A stretch of 64,000 nucleotides of DNA, taken from DAOUJW01 sp034421015 (GTDB lineage: Bacteria > Chloroflexota > Dehalococcoidia > Lucifugimonadales > UBA2985). Both the position numbers and the translations under genes were made by a program. Shown here in pieces: positions 10,354 through 19,907 of the stretch (position 1 is the first letter of the stretch; every line of letters starts with the position of its first letter). The notes under the pieces are model-generated. The model did no database searches. It saw nothing but the letters and a program-made list of their open reading frames with translations, and was not told the origin of the DNA. The stretch lies in the NCBI GenBank assembly GCA_034421015.1, contig DAOUKT010000008.1:34432-98431 (forward strand), given 5' to 3'.

Positions 10354-12183
10354 GTGACCGCAATCCAGGACGTCAAGAGCCGGAGCGACATCGTAGACGT
10401 TGTCTCCGACCGCGTCGCGCTGGCGAAGTCGGGGCGCAACTTCAAGGCCGCCTGCCCCTTTCACACCGAGAAGACGCCGTCCTTCTACGTCTTCCCGGAC
10501 CGGCAGACGTGGCGCTGCTTTGGCGCGTGCGCCGAGGGCGGCGACGTCATCTCCTTCGTGATGAAGGCGGATAGCCTGGAGTTCGCCCAGGCCCTCAGCC
10601 GCCTGGCCGACCGCGCCGGGGTGACCCTGCCAACCCCGCAGACCAGGAGGCGGGAGGAGGCCCTGGACGACGTGAACCGTGCGGCCCTGGACTACTTCCG
10701 CAACGCTCTGAAGTCGGACGCCGGAGTGAGGGCGCGGGAGTACCTTGAGAGGCGAGGCGTGAGCCGGGAGGCGGAGGAGGCGTTCCAGCTGGGACTCAGC
10801 CCATCCGGCCGTGAGACGCTGACGCGCCACCTGCGGGCCCAGGGATACGAGGAGCAGCAGGTGGTGTCCGCCGGGCTGGCCACCCGGGCCGATGACGGCG
10901 GCGTCAGGGATATGTTTCGCGGGCGGCTCATCTTCCCAATCTGGGACTCGGCGGGCAGGCCAGTCGGTTTCGGTGGCAGGGCCATGGACGACTCCAACCC
11001 CAAGTACCTCAACACGCCCAGGACGCCCGCATTCGACAAGGGGCATCTGCTCTACGGTCTTCACATGGCCCGGGAGTCCATCAACCGGGCGGGTGTCGCA
11101 GTGGTGGTGGAGGGCTACATGGACGTGATTGCCGCGCACCAGCACGGGTTCCACAACGTGGTCGCATCAATGGGCACGGCCCTCACGGAGAGGCAGGTCA
11201 GCTCCCTCAGGAACATCGCCTCCACCTTTGTGCTGGCCCTGGACCCGGACAACGCGGGGCAGGAGGCGACGCTGCGCAGTCTCCAGTCGTCCTGGCAGGT
11301 GTTCGAGCGCAGGGCGCTGCGGGCCGGAGGCAGGAGCGACGTGGTCTTCTACGAGCGTCAGCCCTACGCCTCCCTAAAGGTGGCCGTACTGCCGTCCGGC
11401 AAGGACCCGGACCTGCTCATCCGGGAGTCGCCGGACGAGTGGGAGCGCCTGGTGACGGAAGCCAGGCCCCTCATGGACTACCTCTTCGACGTGATGGCCT
11501 CAAGGCTGGACTCGTCCTCCGGCCAGGACAAGATGCGCGCCACCGAGGCCCTCTTCCCCTTCATTGCGTCCATGGACAACCCCTACGACCAGGACAGGTA
11601 CTTTCGCAGGCTGGCGGACCTGATGGGGGTCAGCATTGAGGCCTTGGAGGCCAGCGTAGGTCGGCCCCAGAGGCGCGCCGCGCCCGCCGGCCGCAGCGCC
11701 GGCGCTTCCGCAGCGCCCAGGGCCGCCGAATCGCCCCTCTCAATGGCCCACCGCGATCTGCTGGAGGAGTACTGCCTGTCGCTGCTCCTGGGCCACCCGG
11801 AGCTGGCGGAGGACGGCGTGGACCTGTCCCCGGAGCACTTTGACCTGTCCGAGAACCGGGACATCTTCACAAAATGGGCCGAATGTGCTACAATTGACGA
11901 TATAAGGGAAAGTCTGCCACCTGACCTGACAGAGCACTTTCAAGCCATTCTGGCCTCTGAAAATCCGCCCTCAAACCTGAAGGAGCGTGCAGGGGCTTTT
12001 GAGGAAGTGACAAACCGGCTGAAGGAACGCTTCTTCAAGGTCCAGGAGCAGGCCCTCATGGAGCGGCTGGAGGACGCCGATTGGACAGACCTCTCAAGCC
12101 TGCAGGACTACGTGGACCAGGCCCGTGAGATCAACCTCCGGCTCAAGGAGTTGTTCGCAGGATCAAACGCAGAATCCAGATAA
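10354..12183 (+). CDS. dnaG: DNA primase
   Basis: It synthesises RNA primers at the replication fork with the DnaB helicase. The 609-residue protein has an N-terminal CHC2 zinc domain (Cys34, His37, Cys55, Cys59). The last pair is spaced C-x3-C (CFGAC), a variant I associate with Chloroflexota primases. A catalytic core and Toprim domain follow (VVVEGYMDVIAAH near 248-260, LALDPDNAGQEAT near 303-315). The C-terminal 170 residues resemble the helicase-binding domain and contain a low-complexity Ala/Arg linker near 430-460. The start is GTG. It lies 11 bases before rpoD, the classic primase-sigma pair. Confidence 0.96.
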   Translation: MTAIQDVKSRSDIVDVVSDRVALAKSGRNFKAACPFHTEKTPSFYVFPDRQTWRCFGACAEGGDVISFVMKADSLEFAQALSRLADRAGVTLPTPQTRRREEALDDVNRAALDYFRNALKSDAGVRAREYLERRGVSREAEEAFQLGLSPSGRETLTRHLRAQGYEEQQVVSAGLATRADDGGVRDMFRGRLIFPIWDSAGRPVGFGGRAMDDSNPKYLNTPRTPAFDKGHLLYGLHMARESINRAGVAVVVEGYMDVIAAHQHGFHNVVASMGTALTERQVSSLRNIASTFVLALDPDNAGQEATLRSLQSSWQVFERRALRAGGRSDVVFYERQPYASLKVAVLPSGKDPDLLIRESPDEWERLVTEARPLMDYLFDVMASRLDSSSGQDKMRATEALFPFIASMDNPYDQDRYFRRLADLMGVSIEALEASVGRPQRRAAPAGRSAGASAAPRAAESPLSMAHRDLLEEYCLSLLLGHPELAEDGVDLSPEHFDLSENRDIFTKWAECATIDDIRESLPPDLTEHFQAILASENPPSNLKERAGAFEEVTNRLKERFFKVQEQALMERLEDADWTDLSSLQDYVDQAREINLRLKELFAGSNAESR

Positions 12184-12194
12184 TATGGAGAAAC

Positions 12195-13748
<1,554 letters not shown>

Positions 13749-13831
13749 CGCTCCCATCCCGTGCGCGCCGGCTGCACTGTGTTGGCTTTAGATTCCCTTA
13801 AGAATCTCACCGCGGTTTGTAATGAGCCCTG

Positions 13832-13840
13832 TGTTATCAT
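13832..13840 (+). promoter_or_regulatory. Extended -10 promoter after rpoD
   Basis: TGTTATCAT is an extended -10 without a clear -35. It sits 58 bases before the ATG of the small gene at 13898 and can drive that gene and the thioredoxin-like/CcdA pair beyond it. Confidence 0.5.
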
Positions 13841-13897
13841 AACTATAGGGCCGTCCGAAATCCGTAGCTGAGCCAGCCCCGCTTGGAGAGGGTTCCG

Positions 13898-14131
13898 ATG
13901 CGATTCAGAGTGATGGCCAGAGTCGTTTCCACGGAGGGCGGCGAGCAGTCCGTCAAGGGCGACACCTTTGAGCATGACGACGAGGAGGAGGCGCGCAAGC
14001 ACTACCTTGAGGTGGTCAAGAGGATGAGACGCTCCCACGCTTACGGCCTCCAGCAGGCGTCCCTTGAGCGTCAGAGGGAGGACGGGCGATGGGAGCGGAT
14101 AGACCAGCTCACCAAGGAGCAGATCAGGTAG
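13898..14131 (+). CDS. Small conserved-looking protein of unknown function
   Basis: The 77-residue, highly charged product begins MRFRVMARVVSTEGG and contains a basic segment (KRMRRSHAYGLQQ) followed by an acidic/basic tail. I do not recognise the family. The ATG at 13898 is preferred over a TTG 15 bases upstream because GGAGAGGG sits at correct spacing before it. The dedicated extended -10 and ribosome site, and codon use like the neighbouring genes, suggest a real gene. It lies 72 bases upstream of the thioredoxin-like lipoprotein and may share its transcript. Confidence 0.65.
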   Translation: MRFRVMARVVSTEGGEQSVKGDTFEHDDEEEARKHYLEVVKRMRRSHAYGLQQASLERQREDGRWERIDQLTKEQIR

Positions 14132-14203
14132 CGCCGCGCGCGACAGTTGGGACAGGCGACCATAAGGCCTGTGATTCCAGGCCAGAACAGGAGGGGTGAT
14201 CGG

Positions 14204-14848
14204 ATGCGCACGTACTTCCACACATACAGGGCTGCGGTGCTGGTTGCGCTGCTTGTGGCGGCGGCCCTTGCAATATCGGCCTGCTCATCCTCTCCCACGC
14301 CTGAACCGGCTACGGCCACGCCCCCGCCAACGGCCGATACGTCCCAGCCGGCCACCTCCATGCCGGATCCCACGGAGGATATGGAGCCGCTAATGCTCAG
14401 CCTTCCCCTGGACTTCCCAATCGAGACCTACTCGGGAGACGATTACGCGGCGGGGACGGAGCTGATGTTCTCGGATTTCTTCGCCGACGGTAAGCCCGTC
14501 ATACTGAATTTCTGGGCCGGTCTGTGCCCGCCCTGCCGGGCCGAGATGCCGGACTTCCAGGAGTTTGAAGATGAGTACTCCGACAGGGTGACCCTGGTCG
14601 GAGTCGATATTGGGCAGTACCTGCTCCTGGGCAACCGGGAGGACGCAGAGACGCTCCTGGACGACCTGGGCGTAACCTATCCCACGGGTCTGACCAGCGA
14701 GAGGAACGTTGTGCCTGAGTACATGGTCCTGGGTATGCCCACCACGGTGTTCATGAACCCCGATGGCACGGTCTTCCGCAACTGGAACGGCATTCTCACC
14801 AGAGAGCAGCTGAACGACAGGGCAGACGAGCTGCTGATGGCGCAGTAG
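14204..14848 (+). CDS. TlpA/ResA-like thioredoxin-fold lipoprotein
   Basis: This is a membrane-anchored thiol-disulfide oxidoreductase outside the cytoplasm. The 214-residue protein has a signal peptide ending in a lipobox (AISAC, lipidated Cys27), a Thr/Pro-rich linker to about residue 60, and a thioredoxin domain with the redox motif CPPC (Cys109, Cys112) after FWAGL. The cis-Pro region (VLGMPTTVFMNPDG) is present. Its next gene is a CcdA-type transporter, the usual electron donor to such proteins, so the pair probably reduces apocytochrome c haem-binding thiols or another secreted substrate. ATG 14204 follows GGAGGGG. A longer upstream reading would bury the signal peptide. Confidence 0.87.
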   Translation: MRTYFHTYRAAVLVALLVAAALAISACSSSPTPEPATATPPPTADTSQPATSMPDPTEDMEPLMLSLPLDFPIETYSGDDYAAGTELMFSDFFADGKPVILNFWAGLCPPCRAEMPDFQEFEDEYSDRVTLVGVDIGQYLLLGNREDAETLLDDLGVTYPTGLTSERNVVPEYMVLGMPTTVFMNPDGTVFRNWNGILTREQLNDRADELLMAQ

Positions 14849-14909
14849 GGAGTTCTTGAGGCGAGGGGGCGAGAGCGCCAAGCACCAATCCCACTGAGGA
14901 AGGAGAGCC

Positions 14910-15818
14910 ATGACTATAGCCAGAAACATCTCGACTTACCTGCGCGAACCCCAGGCCCTGCGCAGCCTCGTGGTCCCGGCGCTGGTGGCGGCCGGGGCCT
15001 TGGGCATTGCGTTCCTGGGCGCGCTGATTCTGGGCCAGGACAGCGGCGTTGACGGCGTCAACAGGTTCGTGGAGAACCTGTCCGGCATGTCGGGGTCATA
15101 CATTGGCAACCTTGGGTTCATCGCTCCCCTGGGCTTCGCCTTTGCAGTGGGAATGGTGTCCGCCGTCAATCCGTGCGGGTTCGCCATGCTGCCCGCGTAC
15201 CTGGGGCTGTACCTTGGCGCCAACAACCAGGACGACGAAGCTCGCAGTCCCATCCAGCAGATTTTCAAGGGGCTGGAGATAGGGAGCGCCGTCACCCTTG
15301 GCCTAGTGCTCCTGTTCGGGCTGGCAGGAACGATTATTGCCCTGGGCTTTCACTCCGTTGGGAGCATTCTGGCCTGGCTTGGGCTGGGAATAGGCATCAT
15401 CCTGACGGTAACCGGCGCGTGGCTGGTAGGCGGCGGCAAGCTGTACACGGGGTTCGCGGCCCAGGCTGCGTCCCGCATAGGTGACCCGGGGCAGGTCAAC
15501 GTCAAGGGCTACTTCCTGTTCGGCATCAGCTACGGGATAGCGTCGCTGAGCTGCACGCTGCCCATATTCCTGTCCGTGATAGGGACGTCCTTTGCCGCCT
15601 CCACCATTCTCACGTCCATGGGCCAGTTCCTGCTCTACGGAATGGGAATGGGCGTGGTCATCATGGTGCTGACCCTTGGCATGGCCTTCTTCAAGAGCGC
15701 CATGCTGGGGACGATCCGCAAGATGCTGCCCTACGTTGGCCCCATAGGCTCGTGGCTCATGGTGGTGGCCGGCGCATACATCGTCTTCTACTGGCTCACC
15801 ATCGGCGGCGTCCTGTAG
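14910..15818 (+). CDS. ccdA: CcdA-family transmembrane thiol-electron carrier
   Basis: It moves reducing equivalents across the membrane from cytoplasmic thioredoxin to extracytoplasmic thiol proteins. The 302-residue protein has an N-terminal helix and about six further helices. The two conserved redox cysteines are visible in the NPCGFAMLP (Cys89) and SLSCTLPI (near 212) segments, the hallmark of CcdA/DsbD-beta proteins. It is preceded by a GGAAGGAGAG ribosome site and lies 61 bases after the TlpA-like gene, its likely partner. It is longer than minimal CcdA (about 230) because of an N-terminal extension of about 70 residues with an extra membrane helix. Confidence 0.88.
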   Translation: MTIARNISTYLREPQALRSLVVPALVAAGALGIAFLGALILGQDSGVDGVNRFVENLSGMSGSYIGNLGFIAPLGFAFAVGMVSAVNPCGFAMLPAYLGLYLGANNQDDEARSPIQQIFKGLEIGSAVTLGLVLLFGLAGTIIALGFHSVGSILAWLGLGIGIILTVTGAWLVGGGKLYTGFAAQAASRIGDPGQVNVKGYFLFGISYGIASLSCTLPIFLSVIGTSFAASTILTSMGQFLLYGMGMGVVIMVLTLGMAFFKSAMLGTIRKMLPYVGPIGSWLMVVAGAYIVFYWLTIGGVL

Positions 15819-15840
15819 GCGGGCCGTTGGCCGCGACGGG

Positions 15841-16791
15841 CTAGTCCCCACCGAAGTAGCGACGCGGGTTGTCCACCATCATCGTGTGTATGGCCTCGTC
15901 GGTGACGCCCAGCTCCCGCAGGCGGGGAAGCACCACGCGGTTGATGAAGCAGAGCTCGTCCGGGTTATAGGCCTGACGCTCCTCGTTCATCTCCTGGGTC
16001 AGCAGGAAGGAGATGGGGTAGTCGTGGGACAGCGTCACGCGGTCCAACAGCCCCATGTCCAGAAGCTCCTTGACGACCTGGGTGCGCTCATCCCACTTGA
16101 GGCCCTGTACCCGGCCGCCGGGATATCTGTCCATTCCCAGGTAGCAGCCCTGGCGGGCGATGCCCGACAGGTAGTCCAGGTCGTCCGAGTCGTTGCTGTG
16201 GCCTATGCACACCCGGTTCAGGTCCACGCCCTCCTCCAGGAAGATCTGCACCTGGCCGTTGCCCACCTTCTCGGGGGCTGCGGTGTGGGTGGTGATGGGA
16301 AGACCGGTCTCATTGGAGGCGCGGGCCGCGGCCCTCAGCACAAGCTCGTTGGCCGGCGTTACGCCCTCCTCCGTGGTCGCAACCTTGATGACCCCCGGCT
16401 TGATGTCCGTCCCGTCGAGGCCAACCTCGATGTCCCTGACGAAGGCCCTGGCCAGCTGGTCCGGCGTCACGCCCCTGGCAATTGACCTGGGGATGTCTAT
16501 CCAGATGCCGGTTGCAACTATCACGTGCACGTCCACCTGCTCGGCGACAGAGCGAATAACGCCAATGTCCCGGCCCAGGTCCATTGTGGTGACGTCCACA
16601 TAGGTCCGAATGCCCTCGGCGGCGGCCTCCCTGAGCGCGGCCACGCCCCGGGCGATGGCCTGCTCTCGGTCCACAAGCTCCGGGAACGTCTGGGGTATGC
16701 CGGCGGAGCTATTGAGAATGTGCTCGTGCATCAGGGTGAATCCCAGGTCGTTGACGTCGACGGGGCCAAGGACTGTGTTCACTGTAGGCAT
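15841..16791 (-). CDS. Phosphotriesterase-family metal hydrolase
   Basis: The 316-residue protein belongs to the phosphotriesterase/PLL branch of the amidohydrolase superfamily. The metal ligands can be followed: HEH at 22-24, a Lys in PGVIKVATTEEG near 136 that is carbamylated in the family, His in ITTHTAA near 168, His in CIGHSND near 196, and the Asp in SHDYP near 255. In nature many members hydrolyse lactones rather than organophosphates, so the substrate is open. The ATG follows GGGAGG with a six-base gap. It is convergent with ccdA and is not obviously in an operon. Confidence 0.87.
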   Translation of the reverse strand: MPTVNTVLGPVDVNDLGFTLMHEHILNSSAGIPQTFPELVDREQAIARGVAALREAAAEGIRTYVDVTTMDLGRDIGVIRSVAEQVDVHVIVATGIWIDIPRSIARGVTPDQLARAFVRDIEVGLDGTDIKPGVIKVATTEEGVTPANELVLRAAARASNETGLPITTHTAAPEKVGNGQVQIFLEEGVDLNRVCIGHSNDSDDLDYLSGIARQGCYLGMDRYPGGRVQGLKWDERTQVVKELLDMGLLDRVTLSHDYPISFLLTQEMNEERQAYNPDELCFINRVVLPRLRELGVTDEAIHTMMVDNPRRYFGGD

Positions 16792-16919
16792 AGCTAACCT
16801 CCCAAATCAGCGCTCATCTCGGGGATGATACGAGGAGGTTACACCCTATGCGACGGCGGTGTAAAGGAGAGCGGCGGCCTGCAGAAGCGCGGGTGAATGG
16901 GCCGAAAGCTATGCGGGGG

Positions 16920-17309
16920 CTACGCGCCCAGCTGCGCTATTGTCCTGGTCATCCATTCAACGTAGCTCTTACGGGACATCCCCCGCCGTCGCGCCTCCGA
17001 GGTTATGGCGTCGGCGACGCCTGCGTCCAGCACCAGGTTCATCCGAACGCTGGGCTTGTCCCGCGCCTCACGGACAAGGAGGATTGTAGTAAGCACGCAG
17101 CCTTCGGGCACCTCCACGTCCTCAAGCGCGCTGGGTTGCGGTACCGGATTCCCATGCTCATCCATGCTGTCCATCCAGTCTCGCAGAGCATCTTGAGCGT
17201 TTACCAGGACTTCATCAAACGTGCAACCCATTGCGACGCAGCCTGGCAGATCCGGGAATGCAACTCCGAAGTCCTCTCCTCCACCTTCAATGAGCGCCGG
17301 ATACCTCAT
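16920..17309 (-). CDS. hicB: HicB-type antitoxin
   Basis: This is the antitoxin of a type II HicAB pair. The 129-residue protein begins with the partially degraded RNase-H-like HicB fold (YPALIEGGGEDFGVAFPDLPG) and ends with a ribbon-helix-helix DNA-binding region (VRMNLVLDAGVADAITSEA onward). ATG 17309 is chosen because GGGAGGA lies six bases before it, and an ATG five codons earlier would overlap that ribosome site. It overlaps the toxin gene by four bases (ATGA), so the two are coupled. The toxin-first order is normal for HicAB. Confidence 0.88.
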   Translation of the reverse strand: MRYPALIEGGGEDFGVAFPDLPGCVAMGCTFDEVLVNAQDALRDWMDSMDEHGNPVPQPSALEDVEVPEGCVLTTILLVREARDKPSVRMNLVLDAGVADAITSEARRRGMSRKSYVEWMTRTIAQLGA

Positions 17310-17515
17310 GTCTGGTCCTCCCAACCCGCAATCTTCGCTATGGAACGCGCTACAACAGGTCTAACTGTTCGATGCCGAGGTAGAATGATAGTGGCCGGAA
17401 TCAACTCGTGCCGGTAGAGGTCGTGGTTACTCCCGTGGCGTTCCAGGTACCAACCCTCTCGCTCCAACCGCTGGCGTATCCTCTCTGTTCGCGTCTCCAA
17501 TGTGTGCACAATCAT
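17306..17515 (-). CDS. hicA: HicA-type mRNA interferase toxin
   Basis: This small double-stranded-RNA-binding-fold toxin cleaves mRNA. The product is 69 residues from ATG 17515, with the HicA core GWYLERHGSNHDLYRH, where the His after GSN matches the catalytic His of the family, and the C-terminal VRPVVARSIAKIAGW helix. The start is uncertain: ATG 17515 lies inside a well-formed -10 (TATGAT), and initiation just downstream at GTG 17509 or TTG 17503 would also give a complete HicA core. The toxin appears intact. Confidence 0.82.
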   Translation of the reverse strand: MIVHTLETRTERIRQRLEREGWYLERHGSNHDLYRHELIPATIILPRHRTVRPVVARSIAKIAGWEDQT

Positions 17516-17545
17516 AGCACGTAAGCGTGTTGATTTCAAGCACGC
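17511..17545 (-). promoter_or_regulatory. hicAB promoter with overlapping inverted repeat
   Basis: On the minus strand TTGAAA (17534-17539), a 17-base spacer and TATGAT (17511-17516, preceded by TGC) form a strong promoter. A near-palindrome, GCGTGTTGA TT TCAAGCACGC (17525-17545), covers the -35. It is a good candidate operator for HicB autorepression. The -10 includes the annotated ATG of hicA, so the message may start at or within the toxin gene. Confidence 0.6.
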
Positions 17546-17570
17546 AGACAGAGGACATTGGAATCCGCGC

Positions 17571-18407
17571 CTAGCCCATTTGGGGGTTCGCCGCCAGCTG
17601 CATCCGCGCCACCAGAACCTGTGGAATGGAGTGAAAGCGCGCCCAGCTCAAAGGCCGGTCCGCCCTGGCCTCCGTACCCTCCGGCATCGACGCCTCCTCC
17701 ATCCAGTCCAGCACAAAGCCATGCCTGAAGCACGTGTTGAACAGCATACTTATGGGTCGGTGGAAGTAGTGCTGTGGCTCCGGCTGTCCCACAATCCCCA
17801 GGCCCATGTGCGCCCTGGGAACCGAGTAGTCGGTGACTATGACCCCGAAGGTGGACACAAGCTCGCCGCCCCTGTCCTGCTCCTCGGCAATCTTTCGCAC
17901 GTTGCCGGAGTTAAAGGCCGGGTGCATAACAGAGAACACAAACCGGCCGCCGGGCTTCAGAAGCGCCGGCAGCGTGGAGATGAGCGGCTCAATGGCGGCC
18001 ATGTCCATCAGGGCCATTGTGCAGACGGCGGCGTCGAACTGCTCCCTGCCCAGAGAGAGCAGCGCCTCCGTGTCATTTGCGTTCATCACCCTGTAGTCGA
18101 TCCTGTCGGCGTGTTCCGTCGTGCGCAGGCGGGCGCGTTCAATGAAACGCTCCGAGTGGTCGAAGGCCACGACGTGCGCGCCGGAGGCCGCCATCCGCCG
18201 TGCGAAGCGGCCCGCGCCGCAGGCGACGTCCAGCGCCCGCTCTCCGGTCTGCAACGCCAGCATACGCTCAGTCGCAGGCTCCACCAGCAGGTCCTGGGTC
18301 GCGTTGCCGTCGCCTATGCGGTCGTCCCACCACTCGGCGATGCGGTCCCAGACCTCAGTTGTGCTGGAGGCGTACTCCGGGAAGTCAGGCGAGGTGTGGT
18401 CGTTCAT
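17571..18407 (-). CDS. Class I SAM-dependent methyltransferase
   Basis: The 278-residue protein has a Rossmann-type methyltransferase domain: motif I LDVACGAGRFARRMA near 79-93, an acidic motif II (VVAFDHS), motif post-I around YRVMNAND, and LKPGGRFVFSVMHP, typical of small-molecule methyltransferases. The C-terminal part has aromatic-rich segments (HYFHRPISMLF) likely to form the substrate lid. The substrate is unknown. It begins nine bases after the stop of the DDN-type gene, so the two probably share the extended -10 promoter at 18824. Confidence 0.85.
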   Translation of the reverse strand: MNDHTSPDFPEYASSTTEVWDRIAEWWDDRIGDGNATQDLLVEPATERMLALQTGERALDVACGAGRFARRMAASGAHVVAFDHSERFIERARLRTTEHADRIDYRVMNANDTEALLSLGREQFDAAVCTMALMDMAAIEPLISTLPALLKPGGRFVFSVMHPAFNSGNVRKIAEEQDRGGELVSTFGVIVTDYSVPRAHMGLGIVGQPEPQHYFHRPISMLFNTCFRHGFVLDWMEEASMPEGTEARADRPLSWARFHSIPQVLVARMQLAANPQMG

Positions 18408-18416
18408 AAGGCAGGG

Positions 18417-18791
18417 CTAGTCCGTCACGTGAAGCTCGACCTGCACTAGGGGGCTGCCCTCAACCCAGGCGTCCACGTCCATTGCCCGCCCGTCCCGGCG
18501 ACCCTCCGCTATCATGGTGAACACCTCCCGGCGCCTGGCCTCCTCGGTTATAGGCGTGGCCGTAGCCGGGATGTCCATCTGGACGCTCTCCTTCAGGTGG
18601 AAGGTGAACTGAGGGTTGGCAATGAGATTGGCTAGCCAGCCCCTGGGGCCGGGAAGGCCGGAGATGAACAGGTCGTCGTCCAGCAGGTGGAACCATATCT
18701 CGATGCGCCGGGGCTGGCCGCTCCTCCTGCCCGTCGTGGTTATGTCAATGACCCTGTCCTTTTGTAGCGCCTGTGCGATTGCTTCGTTCAC
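18417..18791 (-). CDS. DDN-like (deazaflavin/F420 nitroreductase family) protein
   Basis: The 124-residue split-barrel protein begins with the family pattern ITTTGRRSGQPRRIEIWF, followed by LPGPRGWLANLIANP, typical of the F420H2-dependent nitroreductase/quinone reductase (DDN) group. Members use F420 or occasionally flavin to reduce quinones or xenobiotics. Whether this organism makes F420 cannot be seen here. The GTG start follows GAGAGG six bases upstream. The next gene on the strand is a methyltransferase. Confidence 0.8.
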   Translation of the reverse strand: MNEAIAQALQKDRVIDITTTGRRSGQPRRIEIWFHLLDDDLFISGLPGPRGWLANLIANPQFTFHLKESVQMDIPATATPITEEARRREVFTMIAEGRRDGRAMDVDAWVEGSPLVQVELHVTD

Positions 18792-18823
18792 TGCGCGCCT
18801 CTCATCGACTGTACTGTGAGGGC

Positions 18824-18832
18824 ATTATACCA
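18824..18832 (-). promoter_or_regulatory. Extended -10 promoter for the DDN-like/methyltransferase pair
   Basis: On the minus strand this reads TGGTATAAT, a perfect -10 with TGn extension and no convincing -35. Transcription is expected near 18817, about 26 bases before the GTG start. Confidence 0.55.
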
Positions 18833-18924
18833 GCAGCCGATTTGCAGGAGCATATCACCTCCACGGCCGTATCTGGACAATCTGCGCGCCTGCTGGTAGA
18901 GTCAACCGCAACACCGGAGGCGCA

Positions 18925-19710
18925 ATGTACCAGGAAGTAGACTACTCCGCACTGGACCATCCCCTCATCAGCATGACCATGTTCCACCCGCAGCGGGTGT
19001 GGTCTCCTGCGCCGGCGGGCGCGACCGACCACCTGGTCCCCGTCGAGACGGGCGTTTCGGTGTCCGCCAGGTTCTACCCCCTTGATTCCAGCTCGCCGGT
19101 GGTCCTCTTCTTCCACGGCAACGGTGAGGTGGCCTGCATATACGACACCCTTGTGCCCTCCTACCACCGCGCCGGGATGAGCTTCTTCGTGGCCGACTTC
19201 CGGGGATACGGCCAGAGTAGCGGGACTCCGTCGTTCTCCAACATGACCTCCGACGCCCGTGAGGTGTTCGCCTACTTCAAACGGATGCTCGCCTCCGAGG
19301 GCATAACTGGCCCCGTCTTCGTCAAGGGGCGCTCCCTGGGCTGCCACTCCGCGCTGGAGGTCGCCGCCCGCTTCCAGGACGAAATCGCCGGCCTGATTAT
19401 GGAGAGCGGCTCAGCCAGCATCTGGCGCACGGTGGAGCGATGGGACCTGCCCATGGACGCCCCCGAAATCGCGGAGATGCTGCGCCTCCACGAGGGGAAG
19501 GTGCGCTCCATTACGCTGCCCCTGCTGGTCATCCACGGCGAGCGGGACGACCTGATCCTCGTTGAGAGGGCCTTCGAGTTCTACGAGTCGGTAAGCTCCG
19601 AGGACAAGACCCTGGAGATAATTCCGATGGCGGGCCACAACGATCTGCTGCTTAGGGGCCGTGACCAGTACTTCGACGCCATGCGCAAGTTCGTCCAGGA
19701 CCACTCGTGA
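18925..19710 (+). CDS. Alpha/beta hydrolase
   Basis: The 261-residue serine hydrolase has an oxyanion-hole segment FFHGNGE near 58-64, a nucleophile elbow GRSLGCHSA near 135-143 with the Ser in G-x-S-x-G, an Asp in VIHGERDD, and the catalytic His in MAGHNDLL near 239. This resembles the BEM46/YqkD-type hydrolases, whose substrates are mostly unknown. GGAGGCGCA precedes the ATG. There is no signal peptide. It is a single-gene unit ending in a hairpin. Confidence 0.85.
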   Translation: MYQEVDYSALDHPLISMTMFHPQRVWSPAPAGATDHLVPVETGVSVSARFYPLDSSSPVVLFFHGNGEVACIYDTLVPSYHRAGMSFFVADFRGYGQSSGTPSFSNMTSDAREVFAYFKRMLASEGITGPVFVKGRSLGCHSALEVAARFQDEIAGLIMESGSASIWRTVERWDLPMDAPEIAEMLRLHEGKVRSITLPLLVIHGERDDLILVERAFEFYESVSSEDKTLEIIPMAGHNDLLLRGRDQYFDAMRKFVQDHS

Positions 19711-19755
19711 CGGGAGAGTGCCGTCGGCCTGCGAGCGGTAGTGTGTCGGCGTCCT

Positions 19756-19798
19756 CTTACCGCTCATGGTGAGCCCGTCGAACCATTTGAGCGGTAAG
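19756..19798. terminator. Perfect 11-base inverted repeat after the hydrolase
   Basis: CTTACCGCTCA (19756-19766) and TGAGCGGTAAG (19788-19798) are exact reverse complements around a 21-base loop, 45 bases after the hydrolase stop and just before the mutS2 promoter. There is no run of T after it, so it may be a terminator of low quality or a regulatory element for mutS2. Confidence 0.5.
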
Positions 19799-19812
19799 AT
19801 TAGCTCCCTAGC

Positions 19813-19818
19813 TATAAT
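19813..19818 (+). promoter_or_regulatory. Likely -10 of the mutS2 promoter
   Basis: A perfect TATAAT lies 89 bases before the mutS2 ATG. The only -35 candidate, TTGAGC at 19787-19792, gives a 20-base spacer and overlaps the right arm of the preceding inverted repeat. Confidence 0.4.
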
Positions 19819-19907
19819 CGAAAGACCCTAGTCTGGAAGGCTCTTTCTGGACTCAGGCCCGTCCCTGCTGCTAAGCTGAGAGGCACATTCCAGCAGGCAA
19901 AGGTCGC

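Noticed and set aside
13790..13807. Terminator after rpoD (AGATTC...GAATCT)
   Set aside because: The stem is only six base pairs with a short AT loop and no T-tract, too weak to call.
14147..14203. N-terminal extension of the TlpA-like lipoprotein
   Set aside because: It would place 19 residues before a clear lipoprotein signal peptide. ATG 14204 has a good GGAGGGG site.
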